Assembly (NCBI GenBank): GCA_947503895.1
Contig: CANNFT010000009.1
Span: 62,001 to 126,000, forward strand
Origin: an uncultured Saccharospirillaceae bacterium
GTDB taxonomy: Bacteria; Pseudomonadota; Gammaproteobacteria; Pseudomonadales; Oceanobacteraceae
Length of the DNA: 64,000 bases
Reading direction: 5' to 3'
Under the pieces are notes generated by a model, which had not been told where the DNA came from, made no database searches, and saw only the letters and a program-made list of their open reading frames with translations. Each line of letters begins with the position of its first letter. The first letter of the stretch is position 1. This document shows, in pieces, positions 8,706-17,005 of this stretch. A program made the translations under genes and the position numbers.

Positions 8706-9491
8706 CTACGCTGGCTCTAAAGCGGTCTGCTCGGCGAATGCACACCACTCAAAGCCCGTGCTTTGCTCAGCAATAATTATCTCATCAGCCGTGCGCCCGG
8801 TTGCACTATTAAGGGCCTCCAATACCAAATCTAGACTATTATTCTGCTCGCTTATATGAGTGGCAATCAGGTACTGAAGCTGACTCACATCCAATTGCCT
8901 CAAAAGGTCAGCTGCCTGCCAGTTGCTTAGGTGCCCTAGACTTCCCTCTACACGCCTTTTTAACTTGGGAGGGTACGGGCCTGCTCGCAATCGGGACACA
9001 TCATGATTGGTCTCCAACAGCAAACCGCTGCATCCATCAAACACATTGATAATATGCGGCGTAATACAACCAAGATCCGTTAAAACACCTAATTTGGAAA
9101 CATGGTCAGTCACGACAAACTGCGTAGGCTCACGGGCATCATGCGGAACAACGACAGGGGTAATCAGAAGCGAACCAATCTCGAAGTCTTGGTGCGGGTC
9201 GATGTATTTCAATACGGGGATTTTACCAAGCGCCTCATATTGGGCGGTACCATGAGACATATAGACGGGAATTCGATATTTGCGCGCAAGCGGACCGACA
9301 CCCTTGATGTGGTCACTGTGTTCATGCGTCACCAGAATGGCCGTTAGATCGAGTGGTGTTAAGCCTTTTTGAGCGAGCCGAAACTCAACATCTTTAACGG
9401 TAAACCCAGAATCAATTAACAGGCAAGTGGCACCCTTTTGGATTAAAGTGCCATTACCCTTACTGCCACTGCCTATACTGCAGAATCTCAC
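8706..9491 (-). CDS. metallo-beta-lactamase-fold hydrolase (YycJ-like)
   Basis: 261 residues beginning MRFCSIGSGSKGNGTLI, the usual start of the VicX/YycJ-like phosphodiesterase branch. The metal motif T-H56-E-H58-S-D60-H61 is intact, followed by SHGTAQYEAL, GVLTDLG and LLLETNHD, then SLGHLSNWQAADLL. Relatives are thought to act on cyclic nucleotides or nucleic acids; the substrate here is unknown. Its GTG start overlaps the bamC stop by four bases (GTGA), so translation is coupled. The order dapA-bamC-MBL matches the Pseudomonas arrangement as I recall it. Confidence 0.9.
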   Translation of the reverse strand: MRFCSIGSGSKGNGTLIQKGATCLLIDSGFTVKDVEFRLAQKGLTPLDLTAILVTHEHSDHIKGVGPLARKYRIPVYMSHGTAQYEALGKIPVLKYIDPHQDFEIGSLLITPVVVPHDAREPTQFVVTDHVSKLGVLTDLGCITPHIINVFDGCSGLLLETNHDVSRLRAGPYPPKLKRRVEGSLGHLSNWQAADLLRQLDVSQLQYLIATHISEQNNSLDLVLEALNSATGRTADEIIIAEQSTGFEWCAFAEQTALEPA

Positions 9492-10120
9492 TTGATATTT
9501 TTAGATATTTTTTCTAGAAGTGCGTTCGCTTCGGCTTCTTCTGCCAGTGTTTCCGAATCATTGTGAATGGCAACATACACACCACTACGAGCACGATTCA
9601 GTTTCACCTCGCGACTAATGGGCTCTACTTCGGACTCACCAAATAGCCAACTCCAAAACCCAGGTTCTTCTTGAGAAGCCACACCCGGCACCTCAATGTA
9701 GTAAGTCCCAATGCTTCGATTTAAGTCAGTGACCTTAATATCTGCAGCTTTTAGGGCTTCACCCAATGCCGACCAAGCCCGTGGAAATGCAACGCCCAAA
9801 CGTAAAATAGGCGTCCCGTTTCCGTCCTTTAACAGCTGCGGATCTATCGTCGTATTTTGCACTTGAGACAACGAAGCCACTTGCTGCTCTTCCTCAACCA
9901 CCAAAGGCTCTGGTCTAGGCACAACAATTTCTTCGGATGCCACAAACGGTTGCTCAGCGTCAGGAATCACCAACATAGGTTTTGGCGTTGGGCCATACTC
10001 ACTCGGTACTTTAATAGGCGGATGCGCTTTCGCATCCAAGTAATCCGTTGCGTGATCGTGAAATAACCAGCTACAGCCCGACAAGGCAATAGAAATGAAA
10101 CAAATATATAGGGAACGCAT
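9488..10120 (-). CDS. bamC: BamC-like outer-membrane assembly lipoprotein, short form
   Basis: About 210 residues with lipobox ALSGC (Cys16). An unstructured proline-rich stretch precedes one helix-grip-like domain with LRLGVAFPRAWSALGEAL, DLNRSIGTYYIEV and a tail of EVKLNRARSGVYVAIHN. BamC is an accessory lipoprotein of the BAM complex that folds outer-membrane proteins. E. coli BamC is about 344 residues with two helix-grip domains; this protein seems to keep only one. The ATG at 10120 has GGAG six bases upstream. It lies 18 bases after dapA and overlaps the next gene. The call rests on the dapA neighbour and weak sequence similarity. Confidence 0.78.
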   Translation of the reverse strand: MRSLYICFISIALSGCSWLFHDHATDYLDAKAHPPIKVPSEYGPTPKPMLVIPDAEQPFVASEEIVVPRPEPLVVEEEQQVASLSQVQNTTIDPQLLKDGNGTPILRLGVAFPRAWSALGEALKAADIKVTDLNRSIGTYYIEVPGVASQEEPGFWSWLFGESEVEPISREVKLNRARSGVYVAIHNDSETLAEEAEANALLEKISKNIK

Positions 10121-10138
10121 CAACTGCTCCAAAACAAC

Positions 10139-11014
10139 TTAAATGAGGTTCCATTGACGCAGAACGTCACGCATTGGTTCCCTGAATGATTCGCTCATCG
10201 GAGTAAGCGGCAGACGAATAGCAGGACCCATCAATCCCATTTCATGCAGCGCCCACTTAACGGGAATAGGATTTGACTCTGCAAACATTGCCTTATGAAG
10301 CGACATCAACTTGTCATTTAGTGCTTTCGCCTCATCCGCCTTTCCTGCGATGGCCAACATACACAGTTCATGCATTTCAGCCGGCAAAACATTTGCAGTT
10401 ACAGAAATATTACCTTTAGCGCCACGCAGCATCAGCTCATACGCTGTCTCGTCATCGCCTGAATATACTGTCATGGCACCGCCAACACGTCGAATCACTT
10501 CTTCACCGCGGGCGATATTTCCAGTGGCTTCTTTGACCCCAACAATATTGTCAAAAACGGCTAATCGCTCAATGGTTTCTGGCAACATGTCGCAGGCCGT
10601 GCGACCAGGAACATTATAAAGAATCTGAGGGATAGCAACGCTTTCTGCAATCTTCTTATGATGCTGAAACAAACCCTCTTGTGTGGGTTTGTTGTAATAA
10701 GGCGTTACCAATAAGCAGGCATCAGCGCCAGCTTTCTCAGCCTCACTGGTGAGATGAATCGCTTCAGAGGTGCTGTTAGCACCTGTTCCTGCAATAACAG
10801 GAATTCGGCCATTTGCCCATTTTACAATTTGCGTGATGACATCCAGGTGCTCGCTTGGGTCGAGGGTTGCAGACTCACCTGTCGTGCCAACCGCGACAAT
10901 GGAGTCGGTGCCCTTCTGGATGTGCATCTCCACCAATTTCTCGAGTGCAGACCAGTCTACAGCGCCTGAGTCTTCCATTGGTGTTGCTAAAGCTACGATG
11001 CTACCGGTGATCAT
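10139..11014 (-). CDS. dapA: 4-hydroxy-tetrahydrodipicolinate synthase
   Basis: 291 residues, full length. It condenses pyruvate with aspartate semialdehyde in lysine/diaminopimelate synthesis. Visible signatures: VAVGTTGESATL, the Tyr motif ILYNVPGRTACDM (Y133), the Schiff-base lysine K161 in IVGVKEATGN, and YSGDDETAYELMLRGAKGNISVTANV. It is the first gene of a compact dapA-bamC-MBL hydrolase group. A GC-rich hairpin at 11065-11084 lies just upstream, between perM and dapA. Confidence 0.97.
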   Translation of the reverse strand: MITGSIVALATPMEDSGAVDWSALEKLVEMHIQKGTDSIVAVGTTGESATLDPSEHLDVITQIVKWANGRIPVIAGTGANSTSEAIHLTSEAEKAGADACLLVTPYYNKPTQEGLFQHHKKIAESVAIPQILYNVPGRTACDMLPETIERLAVFDNIVGVKEATGNIARGEEVIRRVGGAMTVYSGDDETAYELMLRGAKGNISVTANVLPAEMHELCMLAIAGKADEAKALNDKLMSLHKAMFAESNPIPVKWALHEMGLMGPAIRLPLTPMSESFREPMRDVLRQWNLI

Positions 11015-11190
11015 CTACCCTCTCCGAGAACCAGTATAAAAATTAGATGGCAATGGTACTGGCGCGCTTGCTCCGTGGCAAGCGTAGCACTACGACAGCG
11101 GCTCAAATATTTACGGTTCTTGCAGTCGGCCCAGAAATGCCCGCTCGATATCGCGTAACGCTGCATGACCGGACATAAACCGCTTACCTA

Positions 11191-12279
11191 TTATTCTTTG
11201 ATGTCCGGCCCAAGCTGTGCAGCATGGACGCCTTTCGGCCACGCCGTTAACACCGCCTTAAACAGCGTCGCTAATGGAATAGCAAAGAAGACACCCCACA
11301 ATCCACCGAGCCCACCAAATACCAAAACCGCTAGTATGATGACAACCGGGTGCAAATTCACAACCTCAGAAAAAAGCAACGGCACAAGCACGTTGCCATC
11401 TAGCGCCTGAATGATAAAGTAAATGGCCACCAAATAATAAAAAGTCGGACTCAAGCCCCACTGAAAGTAAGCAATCAACACAACCGGTAACGTTACAACG
11501 GCAGCTCCAATGTATGGAATAACCACTGACAGCCCTACCAATATGGCCAGTAACGCCGCGTAGCGAATGCCCAGAATGGCAAAAGCCACATAGGTAACGG
11601 CCCCCACGATAATGATCTCAAGCACCTTGCCGCGAATATAGTTTGCAAACTGCTCATCCATTTCACGCCAAACCTGAGTCACCAAAGTTCGCTTTGAAGG
11701 TAAGAGTGAAACCCACCAGTTCACCATGAGCGAACCATCTTTTAGAAAGAAGAACACTAAAATAGGCACCAACACGAGATAAATTAAAATCGCTATGAGG
11801 TTAGGCAATGTAGAGAGTGAAAATGATAAAACCCATTGCCCCATTCGACCAACCTCCTCACCGGCCTGGGCACTCAAGCTTTTAACCTGCTCATGGGTAA
11901 ATATATGCGGATATTCATCTGGCAGGTGTAATAACAACCCCTGTGCTTTATTGATGTTCGCGGGCAGTTCACCAAACAACTGTGTGAGCTGGCCCCAAAC
12001 AGCAGGCACAATTCCTAAAATAATGGCCAAGCAAATAACAATAAAACCGCTAAACACCAGCGTGCTCGCCAACCAGTGAGAGACACCTCGACGCTTAAGT
12101 AATAGAAGCGGCCCTTGCAACAAGTAAGCGACGATAATACTTGCTAAAGCAGGCGCAAGAATGGCCCCCAGCGTAAATAAAATAACAAAGCCAGAAACCA
12201 GAAGAAGCAATAAAAACAGAGCTTCTTCGTCGGAGAAGTATCGGTCTACCCATCCACGAATTAGACGCATCATTGACAT
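11191..12279 (-). CDS. perM: AI-2E family (PerM-like) membrane permease
   Basis: 362 residues with about seven or eight hydrophobic spans: FLLLLLVSGFVILFTLGAIL and LASTLVFSGFIVICLAIILG near the N-terminus, then LIAILIYLVLVPILVFFFLK. The family-typical segment RGKVLEIIIVGAVTYVAFAI is followed by ALLAILVGLSVVIPYIGAAV and VFGGLGGLWGVFFAIPLA. The substrate of PerM-type members is mostly undefined. It is seven bases downstream of the tusA-like gene, clearly one operon. The perM stop lies inside an inverted repeat CCGGACAT...ATGTCCGG (11169-11208) that may help end transcription. Confidence 0.88.
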   Translation of the reverse strand: MSMMRLIRGWVDRYFSDEEALFLLLLLVSGFVILFTLGAILAPALASIIVAYLLQGPLLLLKRRGVSHWLASTLVFSGFIVICLAIILGIVPAVWGQLTQLFGELPANINKAQGLLLHLPDEYPHIFTHEQVKSLSAQAGEEVGRMGQWVLSFSLSTLPNLIAILIYLVLVPILVFFFLKDGSLMVNWWVSLLPSKRTLVTQVWREMDEQFANYIRGKVLEIIIVGAVTYVAFAILGIRYAALLAILVGLSVVIPYIGAAVVTLPVVLIAYFQWGLSPTFYYLVAIYFIIQALDGNVLVPLLFSEVVNLHPVVIILAVLVFGGLGGLWGVFFAIPLATLFKAVLTAWPKGVHAAQLGPDIKE

Positions 12280-12286
12280 AGACCGA

Positions 12287-12523
12287 TTAAACTCCTTTCT
12301 TTATATAATAAATAAATTGATCCGATAACTGCACGCGTTCGACCAGCTCATGATGGGTCAGCTCAACGTAAGCAGGTATATCGCGCCATGATCCGGCATC
12401 CGTAGAAATGACTTTAAGCGTCTGCTCGGGCAACATGGAACTTAAAGTCTGCTTGGTCTTCAAAAGCGGCATGGGACACCTCAGGCCGCAAACATCCAAG
12501 GTGATGTCTGAGTGCTGCGTCAT
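12287..12523 (-). CDS. TusA-family sulfur-carrier protein
   Basis: 78 residues with the SirA/TusA signature CGLRCPMPLLKTKQ near residues 12-25; the first cysteine accepts persulfide sulfur. The core fold continues as EQTLKVISTDAGSWRDIPAYV. Members relay sulfur for tRNA thiolation or molybdenum-cofactor chemistry. The context (perM downstream, bepA divergent, nadA nearby) matches the Pseudomonas PA1006-type gene that I recall being linked to molybdenum homeostasis rather than E. coli TusA. The spacer to bepA (12524-12626) must hold both divergent promoters. Confidence 0.88.
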   Translation of the reverse strand: MTQHSDITLDVCGLRCPMPLLKTKQTLSSMLPEQTLKVISTDAGSWRDIPAYVELTHHELVERVQLSDQFIYYIKKGV

Positions 12524-12626
12524 AAAATCAGATTAGCTCAGTGGCAGTATTTGCGACTAATATTATGCTAATCGGTGTCACTTCGCGACAAAAAACACAC
12601 AGTGGCCACATTCAATAAGGGGAAAC

Positions 12627-14054
12627 ATGCGCATAATTTTTGGGGTGGTTGTTTTATGGTTTGCACAGCACGCATTAAGCGCCAATAACGACTTACCCAC
12701 TTTAGGCGATTCCAGCTCATCATTGATTTCAATTGAGCAAGAGTACCATTTAGGCAGAACTTGGTTACGTAATTTACGCCAACAAGCCAGCGTTATTAAT
12801 GACCCGGTGATCACGGAGTATACAGAAAACTTAATTTACCGACTGGCCAGCAAGAGCGAAGTAAAAGATCGTCGACTCGAAGTCATCTTGCTAGATCAAG
12901 CCGACCTCAACGCCTTTGCGGTACCAGGCGGAATTGTGGGCATCAATGCAGGATTATTTCTTCACGCTCTGACCGAAGAACAATTTGCTTCCGTTCTAGC
13001 GCACGAATTGGCCCACTTAAGTCAAAGACATTTCGCCCGCCAAGTTGAAGAAAGTCGCAAACAGGCACCTATTGCAATGGCCACGTTACTCGGCAGTATT
13101 TTACTGCTGGCCACCAACAATACAGAGGCAGGCTTTGCCGGACTCATGACCAGCCAAGCCGCAGCAACCCAATGGGCACTCAGCTACAGCCGAGACTGGG
13201 AGCGCGAGGCCGATCGTCTTGGTATGCAAACACTCGTCAAATCAGATTTAAATCCGCAAGGCATGCCCGATATGTTTGAGCAAATGTACAATGCCCATCG
13301 TTACAGCGAGCGTCCGCCTGAATTTTTACTCACACACCCAGTGACAGAGAATCGAATTTCTGACGCAGCGGCAAGAGTGGATGCCCTGCCTAAACGCAAA
13401 TACGAGTTCGACATTAGCTACAGCCTCATGCGCACACGATTGCTGCGCATTTATCAAAAAGATAGCCATACTACATCGTTCTTTCGGCGCTCACTGGAGC
13501 GAGCCAAATCCAATAATGACAAAATCATTGCGCAATACGGCTTAGCGTTAGCGCTACTGGATGAGCGAGCTTACGAAGAAGCACTTAAATACAGCAAAGC
13601 GCTCGCCAGTAGAGACCCCTTCAGAAATAGCTTTCAGGTGCTCTATGCAGACAGCCTATATGGGCTGGGCAAGAGCCAAGAAGCGCTAGATGTCATTCAA
13701 GATCAATTGAGCATTTCACCCGACAATCACCCACTCACCATGACTTACGCACAATATTTAACCGAAACAGGCCAATATCAAGCCGCAGCGACACAACTAA
13801 AGCGTCATGTTCTGATTCGGGCAGCCGACCCATTCCTATGGCAAAAACTTTCTGAAGTGGAAGGCAAGGCAAACAATCACGTCGGTATGCACCAAGCCAG
13901 GGCTGAGTTTTTTTACCTGACAGGCTATAAAAAGAAAGCATTAAAGCAATTAGAAATCGCTTTAGAACTGGCAAACGAAAGCTACTTAACGGCAGCTCGC
14001 ATCCAGCAACGCGCGCGAGAAATTTCATCCACAAGCAATAAGCTTGAGTTTTAA
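12627..14054 (+). CDS. bepA: periplasmic M48 metalloprotease / chaperone BepA-like
   Basis: 475 residues with a signal peptide ending near ALSANN. The M48 domain has DLNAFAVPGGIVGINAGL and the zinc motif LAHELAHLSQRHFARQ, with the third ligand region SRDWEREADRLGMQTL. A C-terminal half of helical TPR-like repeats (about 300-470: YGLALALLDERAYEEALKY, YADSLYGLGKSQEALDV) follows. BepA degrades or assists stalled outer-membrane proteins such as LptD at the BAM complex, which suits a genome neighbourhood with bamC. AAGGGG sits before the ATG. Transcription ends at the shared hairpin at 14109. Confidence 0.93.
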   Translation: MRIIFGVVVLWFAQHALSANNDLPTLGDSSSSLISIEQEYHLGRTWLRNLRQQASVINDPVITEYTENLIYRLASKSEVKDRRLEVILLDQADLNAFAVPGGIVGINAGLFLHALTEEQFASVLAHELAHLSQRHFARQVEESRKQAPIAMATLLGSILLLATNNTEAGFAGLMTSQAAATQWALSYSRDWEREADRLGMQTLVKSDLNPQGMPDMFEQMYNAHRYSERPPEFLLTHPVTENRISDAAARVDALPKRKYEFDISYSLMRTRLLRIYQKDSHTTSFFRRSLERAKSNNDKIIAQYGLALALLDERAYEEALKYSKALASRDPFRNSFQVLYADSLYGLGKSQEALDVIQDQLSISPDNHPLTMTYAQYLTETGQYQAAATQLKRHVLIRAADPFLWQKLSEVEGKANNHVGMHQARAEFFYLTGYKKKALKQLEIALELANESYLTAARIQQRAREISSTSNKLEF

Positions 14055-14108
14055 CCGCCCCACATAACGCTGGACTAGTCTTCGGCAAAACATCAAACAA
14101 CCACTCAC

Positions 14109-14136
14109 AAAAAAAGGAGCTGCAGCTCCTTTTTTT
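14109..14136. terminator. bidirectional terminator between bepA and nadA
   Basis: The perfect palindrome AAAAAAAGGAGC-TGCA-GCTCCTTTTTTT sits between two convergent genes. Read in either direction it gives a GC stem followed by a U-run. Confidence 0.92.
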
Positions 14137-14165
14137 GTTAAGACCTAAAACAATCACCGACCAAA

Positions 14166-15245
14166 CTAAAACTGCTTACCTTGAGATTGCACACCATGCT
14201 TTTGTGCGAAGTCGAGCATACGCCCGAGCGAAACTTTAGCCTGCTCGGCGATATCTGCGTCGACAGATACCTCATTTAATGACTGCTCAAGCGATTGATG
14301 CAGGTTTTCCAATCCGTTCATCGCCATCCAAGGGCAGTGTGCACAACTGCGACAGGTAGCACCATTACCGCCCGTAGGCGCCTCAATAAAGGTTTTACCC
14401 GGTGCCGCTTGCTGCATTTTGTAGAAAATCGCCTTATCGGTGGCCACAATAAACGTATCGTTCGGCATCGTTTGCGCGGCTTTAATAATTTGCGAGGTGG
14501 AACCTACCATATCTGCCATTTGCACGACGGAGTGAGGAGACTCTGGGTGCACCAAAAGCGCAGCTTCTGGATACACTTTCTTCAGATCCTCAAGCCCTTT
14601 CGCTTTAAACTCTTCATGCACGATGCATGCACCATCCCACATCAACATATCAGCACCGGTTTGCTGCTGAATGTAATGACCTAAATGCTGATCTGGACCC
14701 CAAATGATCTTCTTACCTTGATCCATGAGATGCTGAACGATTTCTAAGGCAATACTCGAAGTGACCACCCAATCTGCACGGGCTTTAACTGCCGCAGACG
14801 TGTTTGCATACACGACCACCTCTCGATCTGGGTGCTGATCGCAGAAAGCACTGAATTCATCTATTGGACAACCAATATCCAGAGAGCAAGTTGCTTCTAG
14901 TGTGGGCATGAGAACTGTCTTCTCAGGGCTCAAAATTTTAGCCGTCTCACCCATAAATTTCACGCCCGCCACGACCAGCGTCTCAGCTGGGTGGTCTCGG
15001 CCAAATCGTGCCATCTCAAGGGAGTCTGATACACAACCACCTGATTCATCCGCCAGCGCCTGAATAACAGGATCGGTGTAATAATGCGCGACCAGCACAG
15101 CATTCTTTGATTTTAACAACGCTTTAATACGAGTTATGTAATCTTGAGCAACCTCAGCCGGAAGCGTGTCTTCCGCACCCTGCTCTAAAGATTCTCTGAC
15201 CCAGCCCCGAACAGGCTGATCTGTAACAATGGTGGATTCTGTCAT
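14166..15245 (-). CDS. nadA: quinolinate synthase A
   Basis: 359 residues. It joins iminoaspartate and dihydroxyacetone phosphate to form quinolinate for NAD synthesis, using a 4Fe-4S cluster. Visible signatures: AVLVAHYYTDPVIQALAD, FMGETAKILSPEKTVLMP, then ATCSLDIGCP (first cluster Cys), IIWGPDQHLGHYIQ, and the C-terminal cysteines in GNGATCRSCAHCPWMAMN. Full length. It is convergent with bepA, sharing the palindromic terminator. Spacer 15246-15508 holds its promoter and the tRNA-Lys terminator. Confidence 0.97.
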   Translation of the reverse strand: MTESTIVTDQPVRGWVRESLEQGAEDTLPAEVAQDYITRIKALLKSKNAVLVAHYYTDPVIQALADESGGCVSDSLEMARFGRDHPAETLVVAGVKFMGETAKILSPEKTVLMPTLEATCSLDIGCPIDEFSAFCDQHPDREVVVYANTSAAVKARADWVVTSSIALEIVQHLMDQGKKIIWGPDQHLGHYIQQQTGADMLMWDGACIVHEEFKAKGLEDLKKVYPEAALLVHPESPHSVVQMADMVGSTSQIIKAAQTMPNDTFIVATDKAIFYKMQQAAPGKTFIEAPTGGNGATCRSCAHCPWMAMNGLENLHQSLEQSLNEVSVDADIAEQAKVSLGRMLDFAQKHGVQSQGKQF

Positions 15246-15474
15246 GAGTGAATCAGCTTCTACTATCCAAATATACGCAAGTTAAAACGCGCCTCATTCT
15301 AGCACAGGTACAGGCTTCCGAGCAGGTCTGCCGGAAGGCTGATCACAGGGCCTCAATACCAAACCAACAACCGAAATTGCACTATCTGGATAAGACGGTA
15401 TCGCATAACCCCTATATATGGCCTCACATGAAAAGTAAAAGCTCTTCGAAGCATTCTTTTTCTAGCGCATACGA

Positions 15475-15502
15475 AAAAGGCAGAGCTTGCGCTCTGCCTT
15501 TT
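15475..15502 (-). terminator. terminator after tRNA-Lys copy 3 (last in transcript)
   Basis: The stem AAAGGCAGAGC/GCTCTGCCTTT with TTGC loop lies 6 bases beyond the CCA end of the tRNA-Lys at 15509-15584, read leftward. It is nearly the same as the hairpin at 15666, so tRNA and terminator were duplicated together. Confidence 0.85.
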
Positions 15503-15508
15503 AAAATT

Positions 15509-15584
15509 TGGTGGGTCGTGCTGGATTCGAACCAGCGACCAATTGGTTAAAAGCCAACTGCTCTACCAACTGAGCTAACGACCC
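15509..15584 (-). tRNA. tRNA-Lys (TTT)
   Basis: A 76-base cloverleaf read on the minus strand: acceptor GGGTCGT/ACGACCC, D-arm AGCTCAGTTGGTAGAGC, anticodon TTT in GGCTTTTAACC, T-arm GGTTCGAATCC and encoded CCA. It is identical to the copies at 15703 and 15856. Confidence 0.98.
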
Positions 15585-15665
15585 CTGTGTTGGTGATGCG
15601 CACTTTACAGCAATATGTTTTTTTGTCAACAAATTCAGTCACTTATGTGCGCTATGACTGAAAAC

Positions 15666-15696
15666 AAAAAAGGCAGAGCGCATGCTCTGCCTTTAA
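15666..15696 (-). terminator. terminator-like hairpin between tRNA-Lys copies
   Basis: The stem AAAGGCAGAGC/GCTCTGCCTTT with GCAT loop lies directly beyond the middle tRNA-Lys, read leftward. With a terminator here, the third tRNA would need readthrough or its own promoter. Confidence 0.75.
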
Positions 15697-15702
15697 ATGT
15701 AA

Positions 15703-15778
15703 TGGTGGGTCGTGCTGGATTCGAACCAGCGACCAATTGGTTAAAAGCCAACTGCTCTACCAACTGAGCTAACGACCC
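15703..15778 (-). tRNA. tRNA-Lys (TTT)
   Basis: Identical in sequence to the other two tRNA-Lys genes here, anticodon TTT, CCA encoded. It is the middle copy, followed at once by its own hairpin. Confidence 0.98.
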
Positions 15779-15855
15779 TAAGCTGGTGACGCGCACTTTA
15801 CATTAAAATTAAATTTTGTCAATAATTTCAATTACTTGTGCACGCTTCTAAAATT

Positions 15856-15931
15856 TGGTGGGTCGTGCTGGATTCGAACCAGCGACCAATTGGTTAAAAG
15901 CCAACTGCTCTACCAACTGAGCTAACGACCC
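15856..15931 (-). tRNA. tRNA-Lys (TTT), promoter-proximal copy
   Basis: The same 76-base tRNA-Lys as the other two copies. It lies first in the transcript, 15 bases from the -10 box at 15946. Unlike the other two it has no adjacent hairpin on its 3' side. Confidence 0.98.
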
Positions 15932-15945
15932 TAAAGCGGGCGCAA

Positions 15946-15973
15946 ATATTACTATTTCCCTGAATTAAAACAA
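15946..15973 (-). promoter_or_regulatory. promoter for the tRNA-Lys cluster
   Basis: On the minus strand TTGTTT (15973-15968) and TAATAT (15951-15946) are 16 bases apart. A GC-rich discriminator TTGCGCCCGC follows, typical of stringently controlled tRNA promoters. Confidence 0.6.
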
Positions 15974-16119
15974 CCCCTTAGGGCATATTTTTTCTAAAAA
16001 AACCGCAATTCAGGTAAATATCTTAATAAGTCACGGAGCAGAACACGCTCAGCTGGGTTGTTTTAGTTTATAAGGATCAACGTTAGCCGGAAGGGAATTG
16101 CGTAGAAAGCGGGAAATTA

Positions 16120-16154
16120 GGTCAAACAGTATTCAAAATTAGTACTGCTTGACC
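16120..16154 (-). terminator. possible terminator of the Tol-Pal operon
   Basis: Inverted repeat GGTCAAACAGTA / TACTGCTTGACC (one mismatch, 11-base loop) lies 15 bases past the cpoB stop. The following U-tract is weak (TAATTT), so strength is uncertain. Confidence 0.5.
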
Positions 16155-16168
16155 TTAAAACGCCCCTA

Positions 16169-17005
16169 TTACTGGAAGTTTTGGTTGAGATAATTCTCAG
16201 CTAGCCGCGCCGTTCCTGGTGAAGACTGCGCATATTCAGATGCTACTGCTTTTAGCATTTTCTTTGCTTTAGCCGTTTCACCCAATTTATGCAGCAATAC
16301 ACCTAACTTATAGCGGGAATCAGCTGTTTTCTGGTGCTGCGGATATTGATTAACAACAATGGTGAACGCCTTGCGAGCTTCATCAAGGTTATTTTGAATG
16401 TAGAAGATTTGACCCAACCAATAATAACCATTGACCGCATAGCTACTCGAAGGATAGGTCTGCAAAAACGATTGTAACGCAGCAATTGCTTCAGGGAATT
16501 TTCTTTCCTGCACAAATCTTAGCGCATTGTCGTATTGCCCCTTCTCACTCACCGCACTAGCACCGCCTTCATCTACCGGTTCTGCGGTAGCTGGATCTGC
16601 GGCGTTCGAGGGCGCACCTTGCAGTCGCTGACTCATTCGACGATCAAGATCGATGTAGCGTTCCTTTTGCTCAGCTTTTAATTTCTTAAGCTCATATGTT
16701 TGCTCTTCTACAAGCCCTCGAAGTTCCTGCACTTCCTGCTTCAGCACTTCTATTTCGCTGAACAAGATTTGTGCTGCACCTGAACCCATCGAACCAGCAT
16801 TCCCGCTATTGCGTGACGTGGTTTGTGGGCTTGACGTAGGAGCGGCATTAGTGTTTACCACTACCTGTGCAGGCGGCTGAGAGTTAGAAGGAGCTTGACC
16901 TGCTGGGCCATCTTCTGCGGCTTCCAGAGAGGACCAAGAATCAGCATATGCTATGGAGGTCGCCAGTAAACTGGCGACACAGAAGCCGGATGACAATATC
17001 TTCAT
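16169..17005 (-). CDS. cpoB: cell division coordinator CpoB (Tol-Pal system YbgF)
   Basis: 278 residues with a signal peptide ending near SIAYA. A coiled-coil trimerisation segment spans about 80-125 (FSEIEVLKQEVQELRGLVEE, YELKKLKAEQKERYIDLD). A C-terminal TPR domain has the repeats YDNALRFVQERKFPEAIAAL, YWLGQIFYIQNNLDEARKAF and YKLGVLLHKLGETAKAKKML. In the periplasm CpoB links PBP1B activity to Tol-driven outer-membrane constriction. Its start overlaps the pal stop by one base (TAATG). It is the last gene of the operon. Length is normal. Confidence 0.95.
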   Translation of the reverse strand: MKILSSGFCVASLLATSIAYADSWSSLEAAEDGPAGQAPSNSQPPAQVVVNTNAAPTSSPQTTSRNSGNAGSMGSGAAQILFSEIEVLKQEVQELRGLVEEQTYELKKLKAEQKERYIDLDRRMSQRLQGAPSNAADPATAEPVDEGGASAVSEKGQYDNALRFVQERKFPEAIAALQSFLQTYPSSSYAVNGYYWLGQIFYIQNNLDEARKAFTIVVNQYPQHQKTADSRYKLGVLLHKLGETAKAKKMLKAVASEYAQSSPGTARLAENYLNQNFQ

